From assembly GCA_964402955.1 (NCBI GenBank), contig CAYOEZ010000035.1, positions 1 through 27,345 on the forward strand: DNA of 27,345 bases. Reading direction: 5' to 3'. The first letter of the stretch is position 1; each line of letters begins with the position of its first letter. The notes under the pieces are model-generated. The model was given only the letters and a program-made list of their open reading frames with translations, had not been told where the DNA came from and searched no databases. This document shows positions 1 through 7,490 of this stretch, piece by piece. Source of the DNA: CAYOEZ01 sp964402955. Its GTDB lineage: Bacteria; Chloroflexota; DTOL01; DAOUCN01. Both the position numbers and the translations under genes were made by a program.

Positions 1-246
1 AACATGGCCGAAATCGCGGCCAGTCGGGCGACGGGCGCCCTTCCACATGGCATCCGGCCGCAAGCCGTGGTCAATGCTGCGCATGAGACTGTGCCGGGGC
101 GGGTCGTTCCAGTGCTCGCTTTTGTGCCACGTGCCGATGTCAAGAAACGTGAGGAGGGCCTGCTGGCGGGTCGCCAGCGCGTGGTTCCGCAGTCGGTGCT
201 CGCTGCTGACCTGCCGCAACTGGTCAAGAGCATACTGAGAGTCTGA
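1..246 (+). CDS. Ambiguous partial open frame at left edge, C-terminal end of an unrecognised protein
   Basis: A plus-strand frame is open from the edge to a TGA at 244-246, giving about 81 residues rich in Ala, Val, Arg and Pro. If real, it is the C-terminus of a gene starting outside the window and ending convergently 33 bp from the M20 gene. The opposite strand is also open here in the aligned frame. Its G/C at third positions is higher, but it has no ATG or GTG start with a ribosome site; the best option is a bare TTG near 219. Its product would be unusually rich in His and Trp and poor in Val and Ile. I recognise neither product and cannot settle the strand. Confidence 0.25.
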   Translation, partial: NMAEIAASRATGALPHGIRPQAVVNAAHETVPGRVVPVLAFVPRADVKKREEGLLAGRQRVVPQSVLAADLPQLVKSILRV

Positions 247-279
247 GATTGCGCCCCGTCGGCCAGGGCTCGCTGGCGC

Positions 280-1470
280 CTATGCCTGCCCTAGTGTGGC
301 CGTGAATTCCTCTCTTATCCTCTGCACGAGACTGGGATCATCAAGGATATCGATGATGGTCATGGCCATACCCTTGGCTGCGTTCAGCAAGCCCTCGTGC
401 CCGGCGGGCGAGGCCGAGGCGGCGTGAAACCCGCTGCTGTGGCCGGCGCTACCGTCGGGCGTGATGGCGATGTAGGCGTGGATGCCGGGCACAACCTGGC
501 TAACGTTGCCGAAGTCAGTTGATCCCATGCGCTCATTGGGGCGCGGATCGTGCACCTCAAGGCCCAGGCTGCGCCAGTTATCAGCCATGAGTTGTGCAAT
601 GACGCGATTGGGCATCATGGCGGCATAGCCGACCCTGGCGCTCGCCGTGAGCTCGGCGCCGGTGGCTGCGCCGGCAGCTTCGGCGCAGCGAATGACGCGC
701 TGCACAAGAGTCTCGGCGTAGCGCTGCGTGGCGGCACGCACACTGAACGCGGCAGCGGCAAAGTCGGGGATGATATTGACCGCAGCGCCGCCGTTGGTGA
801 TGATGCCGTGAATACGCGCATCGGCCCTCAGATGCAGCCGCAGACCGTTGATGTTGTTGAAGGTCAGGATTACAGCTTCCAGAGCATTGACGCCTTCCTC
901 CGGCGATGCCGCGGCATGCGCCGCCTTGCCTTTGAACTCGATGGTGACGCGGTGAGACGCCAACGAGCCGCGTGTGACCATCGTGTAGCCAGATGGGTGG
1001 ACCATTATTGCGGCATCCACATCCTCGAACACGCCCTTCTCGACGAGAATCACCTTGCCGCCGCCCCCTTCTTCGGCGGGTGTGCCGATGACGAGAACGC
1101 GTCCAGGTAGCTCGTCCAGCACCGCCTTGACACCGACGGCGGCGCCGACGGCCGATGTGCCGATGATGTTGTGCCCACAGGCATGCCCCAATTCGGGCAA
1201 AGCATCGTACTCTGCAAGAACAGCGACAGTTGGGCCATCGCCCTTGCCACGGGCCTCAGCGCGAAACGCGGTCTCCAGTCCCCCCACACCGCGCTGGACA
1301 GTGAATCCGTGAGCCTGCAGAGCATCGCAGAGGAGCGCTGCCGACTTGACCTCCTGGAAAGCTACCTCTGGATTGGCATGCAGAGTGTCACTCAGTCTGA
1401 TCAGCTTGTCGCTCTGGGCCTCGATGGCCGCGATGGCGCGCGTCTTCAGAGCAGATGAGTCTGTGGTCAT
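280..1470 (-). CDS. M20 family metallo-amidohydrolase, AbgB/PM20D2-like
   Basis: This 396-residue cytoplasmic metalloenzyme probably hydrolyses an amide or peptide bond of an imported substrate; the AbgB relatives cleave aminobenzoyl-glutamate. The metal site shows in GHACGHN (residues 95-101) and PAEEGGGGK (131-139), which holds the paired glutamates. The lid/dimerisation domain begins near KGKAAHAAASPEEGVNAL (about 180-197), and a late GHSSGFH supplies a further histidine. Length is normal for the family. The ATG is preceded by GGGGGA about seven bases upstream. It is the last gene of the peptide-transporter operon, 63 bp after the DppC-type permease, which suggests it processes what that transporter brings in. 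The substrate cannot be read from sequence. Confidence 0.88.
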   Translation of the reverse strand: MTTDSSALKTRAIAAIEAQSDKLIRLSDTLHANPEVAFQEVKSAALLCDALQAHGFTVQRGVGGLETAFRAEARGKGDGPTVAVLAEYDALPELGHACGHNIIGTSAVGAAVGVKAVLDELPGRVLVIGTPAEEGGGGKVILVEKGVFEDVDAAIMVHPSGYTMVTRGSLASHRVTIEFKGKAAHAAASPEEGVNALEAVILTFNNINGLRLHLRADARIHGIITNGGAAVNIIPDFAAAAFSVRAATQRYAETLVQRVIRCAEAAGAATGAELTASARVGYAAMMPNRVIAQLMADNWRSLGLEVHDPRPNERMGSTDFGNVSQVVPGIHAYIAITPDGSAGHSSGFHAASASPAGHEGLLNAAKGMAMTIIDILDDPSLVQRIREEFTATLGQA

Positions 1471-1533
1471 TCGGAGTCCCCCAAGAGTAAGGCATGCCAG
1501 GCAGAAGTAACTGGGCCGGCGTGTTCCGGGCCC

Positions 1534-2463
1534 CTATTCAATGTGGTGAGGATCGAGTGCGTCGCGCAGCCCGTCACCCATATAGTTGAGGGCGAGCACT
1601 GTAAAGAGAATGGCCAGGCCGGGGAAGATGGCAGTCCAGGACGCGTACGTCATCTGCGCCTGGGCATTCTTCAGCATGTTGCCCCAGGTTGGCGTCGGTG
1701 GCTGCACGCCGAAGCCCAGAAAGCTGAGCGTTGACTCGGTGATGATGGCCTGGCCGACGCGCAGCGTGGCGGCGACAATGACGGGACTGGCAGCGTTGGG
1801 CAGCAGGTGGCGTAGCATCAGGCGCATGTTCGTCGCTCCGCTCATGCGCGCTGCGTCAACGAATTCCTTTGACTTGAGGGAGAGGAACTGGCCGCGTACC
1901 AGGCGAGCTGCGCCAGGCCACGACAGGATACCGATGATGGCGATGATCGGCAGAGGCCCCCCGCTCAGCACCGGGTTGTTGGTCGTGCGCAGCAACTGGG
2001 CAAAGAGGAGCAGCAAGAACAACTGCGGGATAGACAGCACGAAGTCGGTGAGTCGCATCAACACGTTGTCTATGCGGCCGCCGTAGAACCCTGCCACCGC
2101 GCCGATGAGAGTGCCCAGGAAAATGGACATGGCCATGGTAGCCAGACCGATGATGATCGAGATGCGTCCGCCGTCGCAGAGACGAATGAGCAGGTCGCGC
2201 CCAAGCTCGTCGGTGCCAAAGATGTGGGACAGGGAGGGCGGCTGGCGGATGAGCTCAACGTGCGTCGTGAGCGCGTCGTATTGGGTCACCCAGGGGATAA
2301 GCAGGCAGGACAGGGTAATCAAGGCGAGCGTCACCAGCCCCAGCAACGCCGGCTTGTGCTTGCGGAAGCGCCGCCAGATCATGCTGCGCATGGATTCTTG
2401 CCTGGACAGGCGAGCCTGCCAGCTAGCCTCGACCACGGGGGGAGCAGCTTGCGCCTGGGCCAT
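1534..2463 (-). CDS. ABC transporter permease, DppC/OppC type
   Basis: This 309-residue inner-membrane permease forms one half of the channel of a dipeptide/oligopeptide/nickel-type (family 5) importer. A cytoplasmic N-terminal tail leads into a first membrane helix at about 35-58, then the characteristic extracytoplasmic segment containing HIFGTDELGRDLL. The coupling EAA loop lies around EFVDAARMSGATNMRLMLRHLLPN, and STLSFLGFGVQPPTPTWG follows, typical of DppC/GsiD. The ATG has AGGAGT upstream. The gene sits 57 bp after the DppB-type gene, with a hairpin between them. There is no ATP-binding subunit in the operon. Confidence 0.93.
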   Translation of the reverse strand: MAQAQAAPPVVEASWQARLSRQESMRSMIWRRFRKHKPALLGLVTLALITLSCLLIPWVTQYDALTTHVELIRQPPSLSHIFGTDELGRDLLIRLCDGGRISIIIGLATMAMSIFLGTLIGAVAGFYGGRIDNVLMRLTDFVLSIPQLFLLLLFAQLLRTTNNPVLSGGPLPIIAIIGILSWPGAARLVRGQFLSLKSKEFVDAARMSGATNMRLMLRHLLPNAASPVIVAATLRVGQAIITESTLSFLGFGVQPPTPTWGNMLKNAQAQMTYASWTAIFPGLAILFTVLALNYMGDGLRDALDPHHIE

Positions 2464-2483
2464 GAAAGACTCCTGGTGGACAT

Positions 2484-2503
2484 GTCAGGTAAGGATACCT
2501 GAC
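2484..2503 (-). repeat. Perfect 8-bp intercistronic hairpin upstream of the DppC-type gene
   Basis: Arms at 2484-2491 and 2496-2503 (GTCAGGTA / TACCTGAC) enclose a four-base loop. It lies about 20 bases before the permease start and has no T-tract, so it looks like an mRNA processing or stability element or a protein site rather than a terminator. Confidence 0.5.
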
Positions 2504-2520
2504 CAACAGATCGGCGCGCT

Positions 2521-3492
2521 CTAGTCAAAACGGATGCGCGGGTTGAGGAACGCATACACGATGTCGGTCAGCAAGCCAAAAACGATGACCAGTGTCGCGC
2601 TGAACATGAGCACGCCCATCATCACAGCGTAATCCCCGCGCTCGATCGAGTTGAAGAACAGGCGGCCCATGCCGGGCCAAGAGAAGATGGTCTCGGTGAT
2701 CAGCGTCCCGCTCAGCAGGACGGGAATCTCCAGGCCGATGATGGTGACCAGAGGCAGAACCGCGTTCTTGAGCGCATGCCTGAGGATCACCATGCGCTCG
2801 CGCAGTCCCTTGGCGTAGGCCGTGCGGATGTAGTCCTGGTGCATCACATCGAGCATGCCGGCTCGCATGTAGCGTACATGCGTCGCCAGGCTGTAGATGG
2901 CTAGAACGCTGGCAGGCAAGATGAGATGGCTGAGATAGTCGCCAAGCGAACGGGGCGCACCGATGGTGTACATCCCGCCGCCCGGCAACAGCGGGCCGCC
3001 CGCTGCATTTTTGAGCGCGACGTTGAAGACGATGATGCAAATGAGGCCAAGCCAGAAGACAGGGATGGAATGGCCGACGAAGGCAAAGGTCGTCATCGCG
3101 TGGTCAAACCACGAATACTGCCTGATGGCTGATATGACGCCGATCGGAACGGCAATGACCAGGGCGAGAATGAACGATGTCAGCGAGAGATAGATGGTGT
3201 TGGGCAGTTTCTCGGCGATCTCGCGCATGGCGGGACGGCGCGTCACCTCAGATGTGCCGAGGTTGCCCTTCAGCACGTTCTTCAGCCAGTTGATGTACTG
3301 GATGTGCTTGGGCACATCGAGACCCATCTCATGCTTGAGCCGCTCCAGATCTTCGGGAGAGATGTCGGGGTTGTTCTGATAGGCTGCCAGCGGCCCGCCC
3401 GGAATGAGCTGCATCAGCATGAAGACGGTGAAGCTGATCAGCAGCAGCAGGGGGATGGCCTGAATGATGCGACGAATGATGTAGCGTGTCAT
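2521..3492 (-). CDS. ABC transporter permease, DppB/OppB type
   Basis: This 323-residue integral membrane protein is the partner of the DppC-type permease. It begins with MTRYIIRRIIQAIPLLLL, the typical first transmembrane helix of DppB/GsiC proteins. An extracytoplasmic loop follows with GLDVPKHIQYINWLKNVLKG, then five further membrane segments. The coupling loop lies at DYIRTAYAKGLRERMVILRH, followed by LITETIFSWPGMGRLFFNS, a family hallmark. The gene follows the binding-protein gene after 61 bp that contain a strong hairpin. The ATG is preceded by AAAGGGCG. Transport substrates are likely short peptides, but related systems also move sugars, nickel or opines. Confidence 0.93.
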   Translation of the reverse strand: MTRYIIRRIIQAIPLLLLISFTVFMLMQLIPGGPLAAYQNNPDISPEDLERLKHEMGLDVPKHIQYINWLKNVLKGNLGTSEVTRRPAMREIAEKLPNTIYLSLTSFILALVIAVPIGVISAIRQYSWFDHAMTTFAFVGHSIPVFWLGLICIIVFNVALKNAAGGPLLPGGGMYTIGAPRSLGDYLSHLILPASVLAIYSLATHVRYMRAGMLDVMHQDYIRTAYAKGLRERMVILRHALKNAVLPLVTIIGLEIPVLLSGTLITETIFSWPGMGRLFFNSIERGDYAVMMGVLMFSATLVIVFGLLTDIVYAFLNPRIRFD

Positions 3493-3507
3493 GGCGCCCT
3501 TTCTCGT

Positions 3508-3542
3508 GTGGGGAGCTGGCTTGTTGTGAGCCAGCTCCCCAC
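3508..3542 (-). repeat. Perfect 14-bp stem-loop between binding-protein and permease genes
   Basis: Arms 3508-3521 and 3529-3542 are exact inverted complements (GTGGGGAGCTGGCT) with a seven-base loop. No T-run follows on the minus strand. The position, just after the lipoprotein stop and before the permease gene, matches intercistronic hairpins that protect the upstream message from 3' exonucleases, so that binding protein is made in excess of permease. That role is inferred. Confidence 0.65.
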
Positions 3543-3553
3543 GCCTGGTATTC

Positions 3554-5317
3554 TTACTTCTTCGTCCACCACTCGTCGGCGTTCCAGCCGTTGTTGTCCC
3601 AGGCGTTCTCAGTCCAGCCCTGCACCCAATCGCGATAGGAGTCCAGGTCGAGGCGCTGGTAGAGGTAGATCATGTTGGCCAGATCGTACGTTAGCTGGCC
3701 AAGCTGGCAGTACATGTCGCGCCGCTTGACCGGATCCGGCTCCAAAGCAGCTTTCTTCAGCAGGTCGTCGGCCTTGGGGTCGTTCAAGCGCGTGTAGTTG
3801 AGGCCGCCCTTGTTCTGCTCGCTCGGAATCATCCATGAAGCCCACAGGTTGGTCATCTGGCTGTGGGGGTCAATGCTGGCGTTGGTGGTATACATGATGA
3901 TGTCGAAGTTGCCGCGGCGCCGTGGAGATGCCGCATCCCAGCTTCCGATCACCACCGAGGAGGGCGCGTTCTCGATGTAGAACTCGATGCCAATGGCCTT
4001 CATATCCTCGACAACCAGCACCTGCGAATCCTCGCGCAGCTTGTTGCCAGAGGTCGTGGTGTACTTGAGGCGCAGCCGTGTGCCATCGGGCGCGGTCTTG
4101 GAGCCCTTGGCCACGCGGATACCATCGGATCCCGGCACCCATCCTGCCTCGTCGAGTAGCTTCTTGGCCTTCTCCACATCATAGGCATAGGCCTTGATGT
4201 CCTTGCATTCGAAGAAACCAGCATTCAGCTCGCTGCTGCCCGGCCGGGCTTTACCATTGAGCAGCTTGTCGATAATGCGCTGCTTGTTGATCCCCAGGCC
4301 GATGGCCTGGCGCACCTTGACGTCGCTCAGGATCGGGTGGGGCTTCTTGGGATCAGCGGGATCCTTGTTCTCCGCCATGTTTAGGAACATGCGCTCGCCG
4401 CCGATCTGCAGGGGGCCGGAGATCTTGACGCCCGCCATCTTTTCCAGTTGTGGGATGTCGGCTTCGGTGTTGTTCCACACGATGTCCACTTCGCCGCTCT
4501 GCAAGAGCTGCATGGCGACTTCCGAAGAGGGCACGATGCGGAGAATGATCTGGTCGAGGTAGGGCTTGTCCTTTTCGCGGTAGTTGGGGTTGCGCGACAG
4601 GATGATGTGGCTGTCGGCCACCCATTCATCGAGTTTGAAGGGACCCGTGCCCAGCGGCTTGCGGTTGAAGGCCCAGTCCTTCATTCCCTTGGGATCGCCA
4701 GCGTAGTGCTTGGGGAAGATCAGGTTGTCGAAAAGGGTCAGATACGGGGCGTAGAACTCCTTGAACTTGATGACGACGGTATTGGCGTCGAGGCACTCGA
4801 CCTTGTCCACGGCTGAGTAGCCAGTGGTCGAGACAATGCCGACGCCGGGGGTCATGATGGCTTCCAGCGTGAACTGGACATCGGCGCAGGTCAGAGGCGT
4901 GCCGTCAGACCACTTGATACCGTCCTTGAACTTGTAGGTGATGGTCTTGCCATCGGCGCTGACGCCGCCATTCTGGACGGTGGGCACTTCCTTGGCCAGA
5001 TTGGCCACACGGTCGCCATTGGGCATCACTTTGGTGAAGCCCTCGATGATGAAGACATGAACTTCGTCCATGACTGTCTGTGTGCCGAGCAACGGATTGA
5101 GGGTGATGGGCGATTGCCAGACGGCCATGGTGACTTTGCCGCCCTTCTTGGGGCCGGCGGGGACTGGCGTTGCAGTGGGCTGAGCGGGTTGAGCTTGCGG
5201 CTTCGGCGCGGTGGTGGGTGTTGCCGTGGGGGTACCGCCACATGCGCTAAGAAGCAGAGACAGGATCACGAGCAGTGAGACGAGCGTGGACATGGCCCAG
5301 AATCTGCGCTTCTGCAT
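3554..5317 (-). CDS. Family 5 extracellular solute-binding lipoprotein (peptide/DppA-like)
   Basis: This 587-residue lipoprotein captures substrate outside the cell and delivers it to the adjacent permeases. It has a basic N-terminus, a hydrophobic stretch (about 9-24) and lipobox LSAC with the acceptor Cys26. A Thr/Pro/Ala/Gln linker (about 28-52), of the kind common in Chloroflexota lipoproteins, follows. The family-5 fold starts at KKGGKVTMAVW, with NPLLGTQ and the domain-I motif FKDGIKWSDGTPLT. I place the start at 5317 because it has AAAGGAG upstream. An in-frame ATG 48 bases earlier lacks a ribosome site and would put 16 extra residues before the signal peptide. First gene of the operon; its promoter is at 5499-5527. 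Confidence 0.93.
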   Translation of the reverse strand: MQKRRFWAMSTLVSLLVILSLLLSACGGTPTATPTTAPKPQAQPAQPTATPVPAGPKKGGKVTMAVWQSPITLNPLLGTQTVMDEVHVFIIEGFTKVMPNGDRVANLAKEVPTVQNGGVSADGKTITYKFKDGIKWSDGTPLTCADVQFTLEAIMTPGVGIVSTTGYSAVDKVECLDANTVVIKFKEFYAPYLTLFDNLIFPKHYAGDPKGMKDWAFNRKPLGTGPFKLDEWVADSHIILSRNPNYREKDKPYLDQIILRIVPSSEVAMQLLQSGEVDIVWNNTEADIPQLEKMAGVKISGPLQIGGERMFLNMAENKDPADPKKPHPILSDVKVRQAIGLGINKQRIIDKLLNGKARPGSSELNAGFFECKDIKAYAYDVEKAKKLLDEAGWVPGSDGIRVAKGSKTAPDGTRLRLKYTTTSGNKLREDSQVLVVEDMKAIGIEFYIENAPSSVVIGSWDAASPRRRGNFDIIMYTTNASIDPHSQMTNLWASWMIPSEQNKGGLNYTRLNDPKADDLLKKAALEPDPVKRRDMYCQLGQLTYDLANMIYLYQRLDLDSYRDWVQGWTENAWDNNGWNADEWWTKK

Positions 5318-5471
5318 GGTTTGTTCTCCTTTTCCTTCTTGGGGAATCTCTGAAACCATAGGCACGATTGGCTGACCTCATTGGCAGCGCAAGAAACCGG
5401 AATCTGCTGGATGCCACGCATCACCCCCTGGCTAACTGCTATCCTGAGACACCTCCGACACCCTCCGCAGC

Positions 5472-5516
5472 CGCACTCTGCTGTTGTAACGTGGTGAGAT
5501 TATAGCACAGAGTGCG
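5472..5516 (-). promoter_or_regulatory. Candidate operator: 9-bp inverted repeat around the -10 box
   Basis: CGCACTCTG (5472-5480) and its exact complement CAGAGTGCG (5508-5516) flank the -10 element of the peptide-transporter promoter. One arm lies in the spacer and the other in the early transcribed region. The spacing, about 36 bp centre to centre, fits a looped or cooperative regulator, or an RNA stem at the message start. The regulator is unknown. Confidence 0.4.
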
Positions 5517-5527
5517 AAAGCAGTCAA
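5499..5527 (-). promoter_or_regulatory. Sigma-70-type promoter of the peptide-transporter operon
   Basis: On the minus strand TTGACT (5522-5527) is followed after exactly 17 bases by TATAAT (5499-5504). Transcription should begin near 5492, leaving an untranslated leader of about 175 bases before the lipoprotein ATG at 5317. I recognised no known riboswitch in that leader. Confidence 0.75.
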
Positions 5528-5712
5528 TGAAATGCAAGACGGTAACAGCAGTGTCATTTCTAGCACCAGGCCGTTCAGCAAGGCCCAAATCTGCAGTGAA
5601 ATCAGGCAATTCTTGGGCGTTTCACCGCGATTCCGCGTCTGCATGGCGAGGTTTGGGGTCCTTGTGAGCCGCTATTGTCTGACAACAATGCTCCTGACAA
5701 GCCTGCGCGCTC

Positions 5713-5741
5713 TTGACATAGTCTATGGCGTAGCCTATAAT
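5713..5741 (+). promoter_or_regulatory. Consensus sigma-70-type promoter of the NMT1-type ABC operon
   Basis: TTGACA (5713-5718), a 17-base spacer and TATAAT (5736-5741) match the consensus exactly. The start should be near 5748. Two direct copies of CTGACAA (5679-5685, 5694-5700) lie just upstream and could be a binding site. A perfect promoter on a transporter operon suggests control at a later step, consistent with the structured leader downstream. Confidence 0.8.
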
Positions 5742-5747
5742 CATGCC

Positions 5748-5901
5748 TACCAGCCAGCCGCACGACTCCGGCTGGAGCTTGATTGGTGTGCAAAGACAAC
5801 TGCTCAGAGCAGATATGCCCGTGACGGCACATATCAGGAGCGCGGTCTCCCGTCTCGAGGGAACCGCGCTTCTCTGTATATGGTGCACAGGTAGAGGTAT
5901 C
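5748..5901 (+). promoter_or_regulatory. Structured 5' leader, riboswitch candidate of the NMT1 transporter operon
   Basis: About 150 bases separate the promoter from the GTG start. Hairpin 5754-5760/5769-5775 comes first. A possible junction follows: closing stem 5778-5783/5833-5838, helix 5800-5804/5808-5812 (CTGCT/AGCAG) and helix 5816-5819/5826-5829 (TGCC/GGCA). Unpaired stretches GTGTGCAAAGACAA and ATA lie between them. A terminator-like hairpin at 5839-5870 ends the leader. NMT1-domain transporters are a known context of the NMT1 motif (xanthine riboswitch), so that class is a fair guess. I cannot confirm a consensus match by eye, and this could be a different or undescribed RNA. Confidence 0.45.
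5839..5877 (+). terminator. Terminator-like hairpin in the leader (attenuator candidate)
   Basis: AGCGCGGT (5839-5846) pairs with ACCGCGCT (5863-5870), and TCCC (5848-5851) with GGGA (5859-5862), giving a 12-bp stem with one bulged C. TTCTCTGT follows, a weak U-rich tail. It ends about 30 bases before the start codon, where a transcription-attenuation switch would sit. Confidence 0.45.
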
Positions 5902-6678
5902 GTGAAGACCGATTCGGCCATCATCGCCAGCGATCTGCGTCTCGTTTTCGCCGCGTTCCCGGCGCCCATTGTCGCACTCGACGGCGTCTCGCTTGAGATT
6001 GCTGACGGCGAGTTCGTCGCCATCGTGGGGCCATCGGGGTGCGGCAAGACCAGCCTGCTGCGCTTGCTGGGCGGGTTGATCGCGCCGTCGGCAGGCCAGG
6101 TGCGCTTTCGCGGTGGTACCTTGAGCGGGCCGCGCCCCGATATCGGCTTCGTCTTTCAGCAGCCGACCCTGATGCCGTGGCGCACAGCGCTTGACAACGT
6201 GATGCTGCCCCTGGAGATCCGCGCCATGCCGGCCCAGGATCGGCAGACGCGGGCGCAGGAGCTAATGCGTATGGTGGGACTGGCAGGATTTGAGAGCAGT
6301 CGCCCGCGCGAGCTTTCGGGGGGCATGCAACAGCGTGTGGCCCTGGCCCGCGCCCTGGCCTACGATCCCGCTGTGCTGCTTCTCGATGAGCCATTTGGCG
6401 CGCTCGACGCGCTCACACGCGAGCGCATGAATCTCGAGTTGCTGAAACTGTGGCAGGAGCAGCAGCGCACGGTGATTCTCGTGACGCATAGCATTCAGGA
6501 AGCTGTGTTCCTCGCCGACCGGGTGCTGGTCATGAGTCCACGGCCAGGCCGCATTTGCGCTGCCGTTGACGTGACGTTGCCCCGCCCGCGTACGCTCGAG
6601 GTCTTGAGCACGGCTGCCTTCGCTGCGCTCGCCCATAAGGTGCGTCTGGCCATTGCTAAGCAGGAGGCGCAGACATGA
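5902..6678 (+). CDS. ABC transporter ATP-binding protein, SsuB/TauB/NrtD family
   Basis: This 258-residue ATPase powers the importer made with the next two genes. Visible are Walker A GPSGCGKT (43-50), the Q-loop in FVFQQPTLMPWR (Gln86), signature LSGGMQQR (138-145), Walker B LLLDEP (159-164) and the H-loop in VTHS (His196). I choose the GTG at 5902, preceded by AGGTAGAGG, because the product then begins just before the conserved nucleotide-binding fold. An in-frame ATG at 5743 would add 53 residues translated from the leader hairpins. The stop overlaps the permease start (ATGA). The family imports sulfonates, nitrate, pyrimidine precursors and similar small molecules. Confidence 0.93.
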   Translation: MKTDSAIIASDLRLVFAAFPAPIVALDGVSLEIADGEFVAIVGPSGCGKTSLLRLLGGLIAPSAGQVRFRGGTLSGPRPDIGFVFQQPTLMPWRTALDNVMLPLEIRAMPAQDRQTRAQELMRMVGLAGFESSRPRELSGGMQQRVALARALAYDPAVLLLDEPFGALDALTRERMNLELLKLWQEQQRTVILVTHSIQEAVFLADRVLVMSPRPGRICAAVDVTLPRPRTLEVLSTAAFAALAHKVRLAIAKQEAQT

Positions 6679-7457
6679 GCAGGCCCGGTAATGGAAAGAA
6701 TGGCGACCTCCGCCACGCACATAGTGACTCGCTCCTCACGGTTGCTTTGCTGCTTGCGGCGCTGCTGGCGTGGGAGGGAGCGTCGCGCCTGCTGCACGTA
6801 CCGGCGTGGCTCGTGCCCCCGCCTTCGACTGTCGGCGCCACGTTGCTGCGCGACCTGTACCCGCTGCTCTGGAAACACACCTGGGTGACACTGCAGGAAA
6901 TCGGCGCAGGCATGGCCCTTGGCGGCACGGTGGGCCTGTTGCTCGGCGTTCTGCTGGCCTACATCCCCCGCGCCGAACGCGTGCTCGCTCCGTTTGTGCT
7001 GGCTGTGCAGACGACGCCCAAGATCGCGCTGGCGCCTCTGTTTGTCGTCTGGTTTGGCTTTGGCATCACGTCAAAGATCATCATCGTGGCGCTGATCGCC
7101 TTTTTCCCTATCATGGTCAATGCCGTCGCCGGCTTTTCGGCGCTCGATGCCGGCATCGCTGAGCTCATGCGCTCGCTCTCGGCCACTCGTCGCCAGACTT
7201 TTCTGCTGGCGCGACTGCCAGCCGCTCTACCCGGCCTCTTTGCCGGCGTTCGCATCGCCATCGTCCAAAGCGTTGTGGGGGCTGTCGCTGCCGAGTTTGT
7301 CGGGGCCAAGGAAGGGCTGGGCTACCTGGTCATGTATACCGGCAGCCTGCTGCAAACTGACCGGCTCTTCGCTGTCCTGGTGGTTCTGCTCGTCGTCGGC
7401 CTGACGCTCTACTGGTCCGTCGTGGCACTAGAGCGACGCACCGTCACCTGGTCGTAG
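6675..7457 (+). CDS. ABC transporter permease, SsuC/TauC family
   Basis: This 260-residue BPD_transp_1 membrane protein has about six helices. The first is around 18-35 (SLLTVALLLAALLAWEGASR), followed by the family-typical segment PPPSTVGATLLRDLYPLLW. PKIALAPLFVVWFGFG precedes the coupling loop FSALDAGIAELMRSLSATRR. A later AEFVGAKEGLGYLVMYT matches SsuC/ThiX-type permeases. It begins by 4-bp overlap with the ATPase stop, implying translational coupling. The binding-protein gene follows 33 bp later. Confidence 0.92.
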   Translation: MSRPGNGKNGDLRHAHSDSLLTVALLLAALLAWEGASRLLHVPAWLVPPPSTVGATLLRDLYPLLWKHTWVTLQEIGAGMALGGTVGLLLGVLLAYIPRAERVLAPFVLAVQTTPKIALAPLFVVWFGFGITSKIIIVALIAFFPIMVNAVAGFSALDAGIAELMRSLSATRRQTFLLARLPAALPGLFAGVRIAIVQSVVGAVAAEFVGAKEGLGYLVMYTGSLLQTDRLFAVLVVLLVVGLTLYWSVVALERRTVTWS

Positions 7458-7490
7458 GTGTTATATGGTTGGACAAGGAAGGAGTGTATC

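Noticed and set aside
3508..3542. Intrinsic terminator between binding protein and permease genes
   Set aside because: The stem is strong but no T-run follows on the minus strand, and the downstream permease has no promoter of its own that I can see.
5432..5644. 70-codon minus-strand frame in the divergent control region
   Set aside because: It spans the peptide-transporter promoter boxes, has no ribosome site and shows no recognisable sequence.
5743..5901. N-terminal extension of the ABC ATPase from an ATG at 5743
   Set aside because: The region sits 2 bases after the -10 box and encodes hairpins. The GTG at 5902 has a ribosome site and gives the normal family length.
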